Source of the DNA: CAIXSC01 sp046349915
GTDB lineage: Bacteria > Planctomycetota > Planctomycetia > Pirellulales > Pirellulaceae
Length of the DNA stretch: 64,000 nt
Direction: 5' to 3'
Assembly (NCBI GenBank): GCA_046349915.1
Contig: JAXMBL010000007.1
Location: 186,001-250,000, forward strand
Below the pieces are notes generated by a model. The model searched no databases. It saw nothing but the letters and a program-made list of their open reading frames with translations, and had not been told where the DNA came from. The translations under genes and the position numbers were made by a program. Each line of letters opens with the position of its first letter. The stretch's first letter is position 1. Below are positions 16,810 to 25,991 of the stretch, piece after piece.

Positions 16810-18582
16810 ATGCCAGGTCGCTCGCCCCAGACAGCCGAGCTTGCCGAGGCCGCTCCCCAAATCTCGATCGTGTTTCCGTTGGTCGATGATCGAAACGCCG
16901 GAGTCGAAGCGTTTACCGCTTGGCTCGCCCAAGACTCGGCGCCCGGATCCTACGAGTTGATTGTTGTCGATGGGCAGCGAAACCTCCCACTCGCGGATGC
17001 CGTCAAGCAGCGATTGCGGCCCAATGATCGCTGGGTGGAAATCGACTCGGCGAACGAAGCGAAGCTGTACAACGCCGGCGCGGCCGCGGCCTCGTCGGCC
17101 TTGATCTTTTTCACCGAGTCGCATGTCCTGCCTCGCCCCGATGTCGTGCGCGAGGTCGTGCGCCATTTTCAGTCGAGCAGCGACGACGCGGCAGCGGTGG
17201 CGAGCTCGCATTCGTCGCGAAACCGACTTGCTCTTTTGGACGAGTGTCTGTTTGAGCAAGAGTTGCCCGAGGTGCTCCGCGCCGAGTCTTGGCGCTGGGT
17301 TTCGTTGCGAAGTTTCGCCGTCAAGCGGCAGACGTTCCAAGACTACGGCCCCTTCGATGTCGATTGTCGACGATTCGCCGAGACGGTGTTCGGGCTCCGA
17401 CTTCGCGATGCCGGCCGTCGCATCGGCTGGATTGAAACAACAAGCCTCGCTCATGTGAACATTCAGACGTTCAGCAACATGGGTGAGGATCTGAGGAATT
17501 GCGCGATCGGACAGGCGGCGTTTCGCGAACGAGCGACAGCTGAGCAACTGACCGCCCTGGGTTCCTTTGCTCATCACGAGGAACGCCCGCTAGGCAATCC
17601 GCGTATTGCGGCAAGTCTGCTGGTTGCGAGTTGGATCACCTTGACTCGCGATCTCTTTCGCCGAGGCTGCGGGCGACGAAATCGCAAAATCGCCGCCCAA
17701 CTGCCCCTGCTCGTCGTCATGTTGCTGTTGGGGACGCGAGCTCAGTGGTTGCTCGCCGTGCTCAAGGCCCATTTGCGTGGGCTCATGCTTCACTGTCGGT
17801 TGTGTTGGAAAACAGGTCGTTCGCGCGAGGAAATGAAACCGCTGCTGCCTGGGTTCTTTCGGACGCGAGTCGCTTGGACCAAGGTAGGACAGTGGGAGCA
17901 TCTCCTGCGGACGGGGCTTCAGCCTCCGCGGCAAGAATGGGAAGACATGGTCGAGACGCTCGTCGACTCGATCCCCGCCCCGGCGCTGCTGGGCTTCTTA
18001 CCTCTCGAATCATGGCGAGGACAAGATTGCCGATGGTCGACCCCCTTCGCTTCCGTGCGCATCGCTTGCCAACCGTTTGACGGATGGATGGCTCTTCGGT
18101 GCGATACCTTGACCTCGGCTCGAGAGCGCGGAGTCAGAATCTTCTGGAATGGTCGCCTGAAGTCGTTGGCCGACGTGCGTCAAGAAGGCGAGTGGCTGCG
18201 GGTGCGAGTCGCTGCCGCGGAATGTCGAGCCGCGGAACAGCTCCTCACGCTTGCCTGTGTCCCCCTGCGACCGTCTGCGCCGAGTGGCGAGGATCGACGT
18301 CGTCTGGGAATCGCGCTGTTCGGGATGCGAGTGGAGAAAACCGCATCAATGGCCTGCGAAGATCGAAGAGAAGCTCCCGAGGCAACGGCGCGAAAGCCCT
18401 TGGTCGAGAGTATTGACGATGACTCGGATTTACGCGACAAGGCGCCCGATTTCGCCGCCATTCGCGGACCCGCGTCACGCTCTGTGGCAGGGACAGGGAT
18501 GCGACCGCGTAGGCGACGGTACCGGCGAGATTCGGGTCAGGATGTGAAGGAGGCAGGGAAACCACTGACGGGGCGTTCGTAA
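16810..18582 (+). CDS. GT2-like glycosyltransferase family protein
   Basis: A 590-residue protein from ATG 16810, chosen for a strong ribosome-binding site (GGGAGG, about 9 nt upstream); the open frame reaches 16630 but that part crosses the dispersed repeat. Residues 15-110 form the GT-A nucleotide-binding half: QISIVFPLVDDRNAG, YELIVVDG, AKLYNAGAAAASSALIFFTE. Later YGPFDVDCRRFAETVFGLRLRDAGRRI fits the acceptor/ED region of GT2 enzymes. The C-terminal 250 residues lack a recognised domain and end in a basic low-complexity tail. It is divergent from the kinase/GT4 operon. Its last 46 bp overlap the convergent acetyltransferase gene. Confidence 0.8.
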   Translation: MPGRSPQTAELAEAAPQISIVFPLVDDRNAGVEAFTAWLAQDSAPGSYELIVVDGQRNLPLADAVKQRLRPNDRWVEIDSANEAKLYNAGAAAASSALIFFTESHVLPRPDVVREVVRHFQSSSDDAAAVASSHSSRNRLALLDECLFEQELPEVLRAESWRWVSLRSFAVKRQTFQDYGPFDVDCRRFAETVFGLRLRDAGRRIGWIETTSLAHVNIQTFSNMGEDLRNCAIGQAAFRERATAEQLTALGSFAHHEERPLGNPRIAASLLVASWITLTRDLFRRGCGRRNRKIAAQLPLLVVMLLLGTRAQWLLAVLKAHLRGLMLHCRLCWKTGRSREEMKPLLPGFFRTRVAWTKVGQWEHLLRTGLQPPRQEWEDMVETLVDSIPAPALLGFLPLESWRGQDCRWSTPFASVRIACQPFDGWMALRCDTLTSARERGVRIFWNGRLKSLADVRQEGEWLRVRVAAAECRAAEQLLTLACVPLRPSAPSGEDRRRLGIALFGMRVEKTASMACEDRREAPEATARKPLVESIDDDSDLRDKAPDFAAIRGPASRSVAGTGMRPRRRRYRRDSGQDVKEAGKPLTGRS

Positions 18583-19160
18583 AGGCACCCGTCGTATCCG
18601 GGCTGCATGGCGACATACCCACGCAGCTCGAATCCGAGCGACTCGTAGTAGTTCCTTAGCCAAGCGTTTCCCGCGTGGCAATCGAGTCGCAAGGCGAAGC
18701 ATCGCCATTGGACGGCCTGGGCGAGGCACCAGGCGACGACCCAACGCCCTACGCCCCGCCCGCTCCACTGAGACGCTACGACCATGCCCGCCAGATAAGC
18801 GGCTGGGACTAGGTCCGCTTGCCACCACTCGGAACGAGTCTGTTCAAGGTTGAAGAAAGCCGCCGCTCGTAGCGTTGCGTGGTTAATCGAATCGCTCTCC
18901 CCCAAGCCAGCACTCATGGACGGGGGAAAGGTGGGGACGCAAGCGAACGGCGAGACGTCTTCAACCACATACAGGGTCCCTCGATCGATCCGTTGTTGCA
19001 TGGCGTCGCGATACGCATCATGCGCCGCGGGAACGTATTGAGCGAGGCCTCGTTGCCGAATGCGCTGCTGTGCGGCTCGCGAGTGCGCGAGATACAACTC
19101 CAGGTCATCACTCCGTGCGACTCGCACTTGGAAGTTTGATTCTTGACCACCGTTCTCCAT
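18537..19160 (-). CDS. GNAT family N-acetyltransferase
   Basis: A 207-residue protein. The acetyl-CoA pyrophosphate-binding loop reads VVASQWSGRGVGRWVVAWCL (Q/RxxGxG/A motif as QWSGRGVG), preceded by the strand PAAYLAGMVV and followed by FALRLDCHAGNAWLRNYYES and LGF, the usual GNAT motif B. The acceptor is unknown. The gene overlaps the GT2 gene end-to-end by 46 bp on the other strand. Divergent from the choice-of-anchor I gene, with 165 bp between. Confidence 0.88.
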   Translation of the reverse strand: MENGGQESNFQVRVARSDDLELYLAHSRAAQQRIRQRGLAQYVPAAHDAYRDAMQQRIDRGTLYVVEDVSPFACVPTFPPSMSAGLGESDSINHATLRAAAFFNLEQTRSEWWQADLVPAAYLAGMVVASQWSGRGVGRWVVAWCLAQAVQWRCFALRLDCHAGNAWLRNYYESLGFELRGYVAMQPGYDGCLYERPVSGFPASFTS

Positions 19161-19325
19161 GATGTCTTCACGGTGTCATCACCGTTTCTCCATCGTCCCT
19201 TCGCAATACGCTTACCGGATCGTCACGAAAGGCCGTTACCCTCGCCAGTTGTTTGAGCGGATAGGTAGATCCCACCATTGACTGACTCCAGTACAGCAAC
19301 AGCCCACGATGAGAAAAGGTAATCC

Positions 19326-21689
19326 ATGATGCCCGCAGTTACCAACGCCTTGCTTCGGTTCATGCGTCGAGAGGGTGTTCCTTCGGCTCGCCCCCAGCCA
19401 CGCTCACGCAGCGGAGCGACTCGCCAGATGATCTGCGAGCCTCTTGAACGTCGCGACCTCATGGCGGGACTGCAACTGGATGTGCTCGGCACTTACTTCG
19501 CGCCTGGGGCCGCCACGACGGAAATAGGAGCGTACGACGCTGCCAGCCGACGTGTGTTCTATACCAGCGCGACAAGTAACGCCTTGGGAATCGTCGACTT
19601 CTCGAATCCCGCCACGCCAACTCATCTTGCGACGATCGATCTTTCACCCTGGGGCGGCGGTCCCAATAGTGTGGCCGTGAAGAATGGTCTGGTCGCGGTA
19701 GCTGTCGAGGCGTTCGCAAAAACAGACCCCGGCGCCGTGCACTTCTTTACGACGGGCGGCGATTGGTTGGGGCAAGTTCCCGTGGGAGCGTTGCCCGACA
19801 TGTTGGTATTCAACCCGGACGGTAGTAAATTGCTGGTTGCGAACGAGGGGGAGCCCAATAGCTACAACCAGGTCGGCAGCGTCGATCCCGAAGGTTCGGT
19901 CAGCATCATCGACTTGACGAACGGTGTGGGCGGCGCAACCGTGGCGACGGCCGGCTTCAGTGGTTTCAACGGTCAAGCGGCAAGCTTGCGCGCGGAAGGG
20001 GTGCGCATCTTTGGCCCCAATGCGACGGTGGCTCAGGATTTGGAACCCGAGTACATTGCACTGTCGCCAGATGGAACGATCGCTTATGTCTCCCTCCAAG
20101 AGAACAACGCGATCGCGAGCATTGATGTCGCCACCGCCACCGTCGTCGACATTATGCCGTTGGGCTTCAAGAATCACTTGCTCGCGGCGAATCGGTTGGA
20201 CGCCAGCGATCGCGACACTCCGGGTTCCAGCAACGTGGGCATCCTGAACATTCGCAATTGGCCCGTGTTGGGCATGTACCAACCCGACGCGATCGCTTCG
20301 TTCGTCGTGAATGGCGAGACCTATCTGATCACGGCGAACGAAGGTGATGCTCGCGACTACACGGGGTTCAACGAGGAAGCTCGAGTTTCGACGCTCACGC
20401 TCGACGCGGCGACATTCGGCGCGGCCGGTTTTCCGGATGTATCCACCGCGGTGACGGGCTTGCGTCACGCCGATAATCTCGGACGTTTGAACGTCACCAA
20501 TACCTTGGGCAATGACGACGCGGATGCCGAATTCGAGAGGCTCTTCGCGTTCGGCGCCCGTTCGTTCAGCATCTGGAACACTGACGGTCAGCAGATCTTC
20601 GACAGCGGCGACTCGCTGGAGCAGATTACCGCCGCGGCCTTCCCGGCCAACTTCAACGCCAGCAACGATGACAACAACTTCGACAGCCGCAGCGACAACA
20701 AGGGACCTGAACCCGAAGCGGTCATGATTGCGGAGATTGGCGGGAGCACCTATGCGTTCGTGGGACTGGAGCGGATCGGCGGCATCGTCGTCTTCGATGT
20801 CACCAATCCGGCGGCGCCCGAGTTCGTTGAGTATGTGAATCATCGCGATTTCACTCAGGCTACCACGAGTGATGCCGCGCTGGATCTCGGCCTGGAAGAC
20901 CTAAAGTTCATACCGGCCGAAGAAAGCCCAACCGGCGAACCCCTGGTGCTTTCCGTTAATGAAATCAGCGGAACCATTTCCGCCTTCGCGATTCGACTCG
21001 CAAGCGGCGTGCAAGTGACGGAGCAACGAGTGCTGGAAATCGTGGGCACTCCGGAAGTGGATCGAGTGCGCGTGGACCTTGTCGCGGGTCAAGTCGTTGT
21101 GGAGGCGGATTTCTTGTCGCCGCAGCGTCAGACCTTCCCCGCCGCGGAAATCGAATCGATCTACCTCTTGCTGGGTGACGGCAATGATACCGCGCGGATT
21201 GAACGACGAGTCACTCTTCCGGCGACTGTGGAAGGCGGCTTGGGAAATGACTACCTGACAGCCGGCGGAGGCGACTCGATTGTGCTCGGCGGTATGGGCA
21301 ACGACCTGCTGCAAGGAGGAACGGGAGCGACCGTCCTGTCGGGCGGGCTTGGCGCCGATCGGATCTTGGCCGGAAACGGGCGAGCGGTGATGATTGGCGG
21401 CGGCGGCAGCGATCTGTTGCTGGGAGGTCGAGAACAAGATCTGATGATCGGCGGCACGACGAGCTATGATGCCGACGTCGATTCGCTGGCCGCGATCCGC
21501 GACGCGTGGGCTGCATCGCAGTCGTTGCCGGTGCGACACGCGTATTTGGAAGGCGGTTTCGCCGGGACCAAGGGGCCCGTGCGATTAGTGGCCGGTTCGA
21601 CCGTTCGCGATGATCGAGCCATCGATATCCTGGTGGGAGGCGGACGCTTCGACTGGCTGTTCCGCTCCCCTCTAGATTTTGTCTCGTAA
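19326..21689 (+). CDS. Secreted choice-of-anchor I family protein with RTX-like repeats
   Basis: A 787-residue protein. The N-terminus has the LEPR-XLL-like motif CEPLERRDLMAG (about 37-48) found on exported planctomycete proteins. Residues 50-560 are a beta-propeller-like choice-of-anchor I domain (phrases SIIDLTNG, YIALSPDGTIAYVSLQENNA, TYLITANEGDARDY, LEDLKFIPAEESP), related to the N-terminal part of some alkaline phosphatases. Residues about 640-710 are glycine/aspartate-rich repeats (GNDYLTAGG, GMGNDLLQGG, GLGADRILAG, GGSDLLLGG), calcium-binding RTX-type. The protein is expected to be extracellular; its substrate is unknown. ATG 19329 is an adjacent alternative start. Confidence 0.85.
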   Translation: MMPAVTNALLRFMRREGVPSARPQPRSRSGATRQMICEPLERRDLMAGLQLDVLGTYFAPGAATTEIGAYDAASRRVFYTSATSNALGIVDFSNPATPTHLATIDLSPWGGGPNSVAVKNGLVAVAVEAFAKTDPGAVHFFTTGGDWLGQVPVGALPDMLVFNPDGSKLLVANEGEPNSYNQVGSVDPEGSVSIIDLTNGVGGATVATAGFSGFNGQAASLRAEGVRIFGPNATVAQDLEPEYIALSPDGTIAYVSLQENNAIASIDVATATVVDIMPLGFKNHLLAANRLDASDRDTPGSSNVGILNIRNWPVLGMYQPDAIASFVVNGETYLITANEGDARDYTGFNEEARVSTLTLDAATFGAAGFPDVSTAVTGLRHADNLGRLNVTNTLGNDDADAEFERLFAFGARSFSIWNTDGQQIFDSGDSLEQITAAAFPANFNASNDDNNFDSRSDNKGPEPEAVMIAEIGGSTYAFVGLERIGGIVVFDVTNPAAPEFVEYVNHRDFTQATTSDAALDLGLEDLKFIPAEESPTGEPLVLSVNEISGTISAFAIRLASGVQVTEQRVLEIVGTPEVDRVRVDLVAGQVVVEADFLSPQRQTFPAAEIESIYLLLGDGNDTARIERRVTLPATVEGGLGNDYLTAGGGDSIVLGGMGNDLLQGGTGATVLSGGLGADRILAGNGRAVMIGGGGSDLLLGGREQDLMIGGTTSYDADVDSLAAIRDAWAASQSLPVRHAYLEGGFAGTKGPVRLVAGSTVRDDRAIDILVGGGRFDWLFRSPLDFVS

Positions 21690-21705
21690 TCTTGCCTCGG
21701 TGGAG

Positions 21706-21733
21706 CAGCCGGTCGTTATGTCTTCCGGCTGCC
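21706..21733. terminator. Hairpin between convergent genes
   Basis: GCAGCCGG and CCGGCTGC form a perfect 8-bp stem around a 12-nt loop, in the 44-bp gap between two facing stop codons. There is no U-tract, so termination in either direction is inferred. Confidence 0.6.
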
Positions 21734-23656
21734 CTATGCCTTGCGAATGAAGTGCGCGGCGTAACTGCGAACTTGTTTGCCGTTCAGCACGTGGAGCATC
21801 CGCAGTTGCTGAATGGTCGAGTCGCTGAATTGCGCCAGCGGCACGTGGATCAGCTTTTTGTGGTAGCGTCGAGCGAGTCGGCGGAAACCCGCGCCGGGCG
21901 GCAACGCACTTAACAAGGCGATGTGCGGTTCGCGACTGTGCAAGCAGCCCGCCGCCACGATCCGTTCTTCAAGGGTATCGGTAAAGTCGAGCCGCGGGTC
22001 GGTCCAGATATCGGGAATCGCGATGGGTGGGAAAAGGAACAAGGCGCCGCCGTAGGTGGCCAGGCAAATTCCAGGTCCAACCAGCTCTTTGGAAAAGTCG
22101 GTCGCGAAGAACGCCAGCGTCGACTCTTCCACATGCTCGGCGAACCAAGTCGATCGCCAGGGATAGTCGCGGGGATCTGCGGGGGAATCGAAGAGCATGA
22201 TGGCGCAGTCGAGTTGTCCGCGGTTGGGCGGGAGGACCTTGACGTAGAGTCCACCATCGTGCCAATGACGCATCGTTTCGCGAATGTCGATGCCGTCTTG
22301 AATGCTGGTCGTGAACTTCTCGGTTCGGGCCAAGTCGGCGCCGAGTATCGCTTTGGCGCGGTCGAAGACGTGCGACCGAAAACTCTCGATCTTCTCGTCC
22401 TCGGGCGGCCAACTGCATTGCTGGTACGGATTCCAACGCATTCGCCATTCATCAAGCTCGCACTTGGCCGGTTTGCGGCGGAGTTCGCAGGTGCGCCACT
22501 CGAGCGGCGGGCCCGCGAGGCGGTTCACCAAGTCGACCACTTCGCCCTCGGGCAATCGCCCGCGGTTAATTCCTAGTTGCATCGTCGGATCGGGCGAGAT
22601 CGCCGGGAATGGATAGGCCCGAGCAGTCTCCGCCACATGCAAGGCAAACTGATCGCCGGCGATTTGTTGCGAGCCCACCACCAGCGTGTACAAGTCGGGC
22701 GTGAGACGATGATCAACCAGCGAGAGATTACGAACGTATTTGAGCAGTTGACGCAGCAGCAGCGGCGTGATGCGACGTGCGCGCCCCTTGAAATCGGCTT
22801 GATAAGCGTCGCGCGCGGCGAGCAGCAATTGCTTGACGCCGTCGAGCGAGAGATTCGCGTCGTCATCGAGTTGCACGCGGGCTTGTTCGTAGAGCCCCGT
22901 GATGTAGGGGAGTTCGCCGAGCAGAAAGAGCAGCGTCTGCGGGTCGGCTTGAAACGTCTCCGTCTCCGCCACTTCGGCGGGGACCGCTTCGTCCGCATGG
23001 CGTTCGACGTACGCCTCCCGCAGCCAAGGCCAGTCCAGGAGCGAGCAGACGCAGAGAACGGATCGGTTGCGAGCGGCGAGTCGTCGCAAGCGAGCGGCCA
23101 TGTGACGGATGCGTTGTTCCGCTTGACTACCGGCGGGCGGTCGCGGCAACGTGGGCAAGATGGCCGCGGCGAACTTCTCGAGCGACGTGCGCTTCAAGGC
23201 GTAGGCATCGGGCAGCGGGGCGCTGTAGGGGACGAAGGGGCGAGTTTCCAGGTCGATGAATTCGCGAGTGACGCGTTCCTCGAGCGCCCAACGCAAGGCC
23301 GCGATGACGGGCTGGCACGGGTCGATCGGCACATAGCTCAACGTCGCTGGCTCATCATCGTCCGCTTCACCACGCGACTCGCCGTCCTGCTCGTCGTCAT
23401 TATCTGGACGCCAGGAATTCTGTGGCAGCCAACTCTCTTCTTCCGTCAGGGACTCGCGCTGAGTCACCAACGAGGGAGTCGGCAACAGACCAATTGCTCG
23501 TTCGACATCGGCTTGGAACGAAGGCGGCAACGGGACGGCGAGGCAATCAAACCGGCCCTCTAAGAGCAGCCTTCGTACCTCAAACGCGCAATCGCCGCTG
23601 CCATGCACGACAGGAAAGCATGTCACTCGCGAATCAAATGCCAGGACCGAACTCAT
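21734..23656 (-). CDS. DUF5682-like protein, MoxR partner
   Basis: A 640-residue soluble protein from ATG 23656 (an in-frame TTG at 23701 is an alternative, 8 nt from the MoxR stop). The start SSVLAFDSRVTCFPVVHGSG then DCAFEVRRLLL, and later ALRWALEERVTREFIDLE, recall DUF5682 proteins, which begin with an HxGxxS/C-type motif, contain the ALRWA...FxDL segment of the TraB/ChaN-like group, and are encoded beside MoxR ATPases. The match is remote and made by eye. An acidic insert (PDNDDEQDGESRGEADDDEP) is at about 83-103. The gene lies directly downstream of the MoxR-type ATPase, so the pair is probably an operon and a functional unit. No VWA-domain gene is nearby. Confidence 0.72.
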   Translation of the reverse strand: MSSVLAFDSRVTCFPVVHGSGDCAFEVRRLLLEGRFDCLAVPLPPSFQADVERAIGLLPTPSLVTQRESLTEEESWLPQNSWRPDNDDEQDGESRGEADDDEPATLSYVPIDPCQPVIAALRWALEERVTREFIDLETRPFVPYSAPLPDAYALKRTSLEKFAAAILPTLPRPPAGSQAEQRIRHMAARLRRLAARNRSVLCVCSLLDWPWLREAYVERHADEAVPAEVAETETFQADPQTLLFLLGELPYITGLYEQARVQLDDDANLSLDGVKQLLLAARDAYQADFKGRARRITPLLLRQLLKYVRNLSLVDHRLTPDLYTLVVGSQQIAGDQFALHVAETARAYPFPAISPDPTMQLGINRGRLPEGEVVDLVNRLAGPPLEWRTCELRRKPAKCELDEWRMRWNPYQQCSWPPEDEKIESFRSHVFDRAKAILGADLARTEKFTTSIQDGIDIRETMRHWHDGGLYVKVLPPNRGQLDCAIMLFDSPADPRDYPWRSTWFAEHVEESTLAFFATDFSKELVGPGICLATYGGALFLFPPIAIPDIWTDPRLDFTDTLEERIVAAGCLHSREPHIALLSALPPGAGFRRLARRYHKKLIHVPLAQFSDSTIQQLRMLHVLNGKQVRSYAAHFIRKA

Positions 23657-23709
23657 ATACCGCTCGACGTGTTGAGACGCGTCTCGATTCCGAAAGACCA
23701 ACTCGCTGC

Positions 23710-24732
23710 TTAATCGTCGTCATCCTCGTCGTCATCACGATCGGGGTGTAAGGGATCATCGGGCGAGAAAAAGAAATCGCCGAGCCCTAGGGGGACGGAG
23801 TCGCCGCCCAGCGTGCGGCTGCGGCGTTGAGCCAATGATTCGAGGTCGGCGGCGTCTTCCCCAAGGCATCGCAAGAGGGCCTCTTGCCAGGCCTTGTCCT
23901 TGCCAATCGGGTGCTGGGGATCTTGCGCCAGTCGCTTCATCGCAAACCGCAACAGGTTGATCCCGTCGCGCGGCGAGAAATCGAGTTTCAACTCGTGGGC
24001 ATGCTGCAAGAAGTCGACGGTCATAGACAGCATCTGCGGTTCGGCGAATGGCAGATGATACTGCAGGATTGATAGCTCGTCCTGGCGATTCGGGAAGCCG
24101 ACGTTGAGCGTGGGCTGGAGGCGACTCAGGATATAATCGGGGATTTCGTAGGTCGAGTCATCCTGGTTCATGGTGACGCAGCAGCGGAAGTCGCGATGAG
24201 CAGGCACGGTGATGCCCGCCACAATCGACTCGACATAGCGACGATGGTCGAGCAGCGGGGCGAGACTGGCCCACGACTTCTCGTTCATGCGATTGCCTTC
24301 GTCCAAAATGCAGACGCCGCCGCGAATCATGGCGGTGACCAGCGGCGACGCGTGATAAGCGATCTTGCCGCTTTCCGCGAGCACGGGAGTGACCAGCAAG
24401 TCCTCTGGTCGAGTGTCAGCGGTGCACTGATAGATGTAAAGTTCCTGTCGTCGAGCCTCGGCGGCCGCCATGCCCAACGCCGTTTTTCCGATACCGGGAG
24501 AGCCGACCAGTCGCGGCGCGAGCGGCAAGTCCTGGTCGTCAACGACCAGCCAACATGCGAGTAGTTGTTTCAGCACCTCTTGTTGGCCGATCCACTTGCC
24601 GACCGACTGGTGGGGCTGACTGAGTTTGAGACGCACGCCGCCAACGTCCACATGGGAAGGGGCCGCAGAGGAGTGGGATGATGATTTCATGGTTTGTCGG
24701 AAAGCTTCGGACGGGAGTCTTCGCACAAGCAT
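23710..24732 (-). CDS. MoxR-family AAA+ ATPase
   Basis: A 340-residue protein from ATG 24732; ATG 24690 (MKSSSHSS) is an equally possible start. Walker A is VGSPGIGKTALG, Walker B is GGVCILDEGNRM, and TMNQDDSTYEIPDYILSRLQ covers sensor 1 and the arginine-finger region; VGFPNRQDE follows. MoxR ATPases act as chaperones that load cofactors or assemble complexes, usually with a partner from the VWA or DUF5682 groups. The C-terminus ends in an acidic tail (HPDRDDDEDDDD). Partner gene directly downstream; divergent from the HlyD gene. Confidence 0.9.
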   Translation of the reverse strand: MLVRRLPSEAFRQTMKSSSHSSAAPSHVDVGGVRLKLSQPHQSVGKWIGQQEVLKQLLACWLVVDDQDLPLAPRLVGSPGIGKTALGMAAAEARRQELYIYQCTADTRPEDLLVTPVLAESGKIAYHASPLVTAMIRGGVCILDEGNRMNEKSWASLAPLLDHRRYVESIVAGITVPAHRDFRCCVTMNQDDSTYEIPDYILSRLQPTLNVGFPNRQDELSILQYHLPFAEPQMLSMTVDFLQHAHELKLDFSPRDGINLLRFAMKRLAQDPQHPIGKDKAWQEALLRCLGEDAADLESLAQRRSRTLGGDSVPLGLGDFFFSPDDPLHPDRDDDEDDDD

Positions 24733-24866
24733 GCTTCTTGTTGCGACCGATCATTCAGGGGTAGAATGCCCGGATTCGCGGTCCGAATGTCACGGCGAGC
24801 CGTTCTCGTCGTCCTCTCATTCAGGTCGCGGTCATCGGTTGTAGGTGGGGACCGGAGCGTGTGTCA

Positions 24867-25991
24867 ATGACCAAGCGGGTAGTAGCCGTCGTGTTATTAG
24901 CCGCGATTTTGGTCGCCGCGCTGCTATACGGACAACGGCAGACGGGGCCCTTCCGAGTTTCTGGCTTCCTGGAAGCGGACGAAATCCGAGTGGGCTCGCG
25001 ATTGGGCGGCCGAGTGGCGGAGGTGTTTGTCGCCGAAGGAGCTCGGGTGGAGGTCGGGGCGCCCCTGGTTCGGCTCGAAGAATTCGACCTCGGACGACGA
25101 CTGGAAGAGGCTCAAGCCGAGTTAGCGGGGCGGCGAGCGGAATTATCTCGGTTGCGGCGCGGCTTTCGCGAAGAGGAGGTCGCCCAGGCGGCTGCTCGAA
25201 AAGAGCGACTCGCCCAAAAACTCTTAGCGCTCGAAACAGGACCTCGAAAAGAAGAAATTGAAGCCGCTCGTGCTCGTCAACGTCTGGCCGTCGCACAACT
25301 CGAACGCGCGAAACTCGCGCACGAACGCAACTCGGCGCTCGCCGGCAAGGATGCCAATGTGATCAGCCGCGATGCGCTGGATCGCTCGAACGAGGAATTA
25401 CGAGTAGCCGAGGCTCAGCGCGAAGTCCGCGATCAGGAGCTGCGGTTGTTGGAACAGGGAACGCGGGCGGAAGATCTTGCCGCCGCCAAGGCGGAATTGG
25501 CGGAGGCGGACGCGGCTTGGCGGCTGGCGTACAACGGTTCAAGGGCCGAGGATATCGAGCGAGCCGATGCGGCAGTGAAGGCCGCCGAGGCAGTGGTCGC
25601 GGCCATTGAAGTTCAACGCGGTGAACTCTTGGTGAAGGCGCCGGTCGCGGGGATTGTCGATGCCGTCGAATTGCAACCAGGCGATCTCGTCGCGCCGAAC
25701 GCGCCCGTGCTCGCCTTGGTCGATTCCTCCGAGCTTTGGGTGCGAGCGTATGTACCCGAGAATCGCCTGGGATTGCAACTGGGGCAGCGTCTCGCGGTCA
25801 CGGTCGACAGCTTTCCTGGCGAGCGATTCGTCGGCGAATTGACTTTTGTCGCTCGGCAGGCGGAGTTTACCCCCGGTAACGTGCAAACTCCTGAGGAGCG
25901 ATCGAAGCAAGTGTTTCGCGTGAAGGTCACGCTGCGCGAGGGGCTCGAACGACTCCGACCCGGGATGGCGGCCGACGTATGGCTCGAGTAG
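24867..25991 (+). CDS. HlyD/YbhG-type efflux adaptor
   Basis: A 374-residue protein from ATG 24867; a GTG at 24861 in the same frame is also possible, with GGAG just upstream of both. An N-terminal membrane anchor (residues 3-22) precedes the lipoyl-like half-motif GFLEADEIRVGSRLGGRVAE, a long coiled-coil hairpin (about 75-230, full of A, E, R heptads), then VKAPVAGIVDAVELQPGDLV (second lipoyl half) and a beta-barrel domain. Such adaptors link an inner-membrane ABC or other exporter to the outer membrane. The next gene starts 13 bp before this stop, so the adaptor and the ABC exporter are coupled, as for YbhG with YbhFSR in E. coli. Confidence 0.93.
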   Translation: MTKRVVAVVLLAAILVAALLYGQRQTGPFRVSGFLEADEIRVGSRLGGRVAEVFVAEGARVEVGAPLVRLEEFDLGRRLEEAQAELAGRRAELSRLRRGFREEEVAQAAARKERLAQKLLALETGPRKEEIEAARARQRLAVAQLERAKLAHERNSALAGKDANVISRDALDRSNEELRVAEAQREVRDQELRLLEQGTRAEDLAAAKAELAEADAAWRLAYNGSRAEDIERADAAVKAAEAVVAAIEVQRGELLVKAPVAGIVDAVELQPGDLVAPNAPVLALVDSSELWVRAYVPENRLGLQLGQRLAVTVDSFPGERFVGELTFVARQAEFTPGNVQTPEERSKQVFRVKVTLREGLERLRPGMAADVWLE

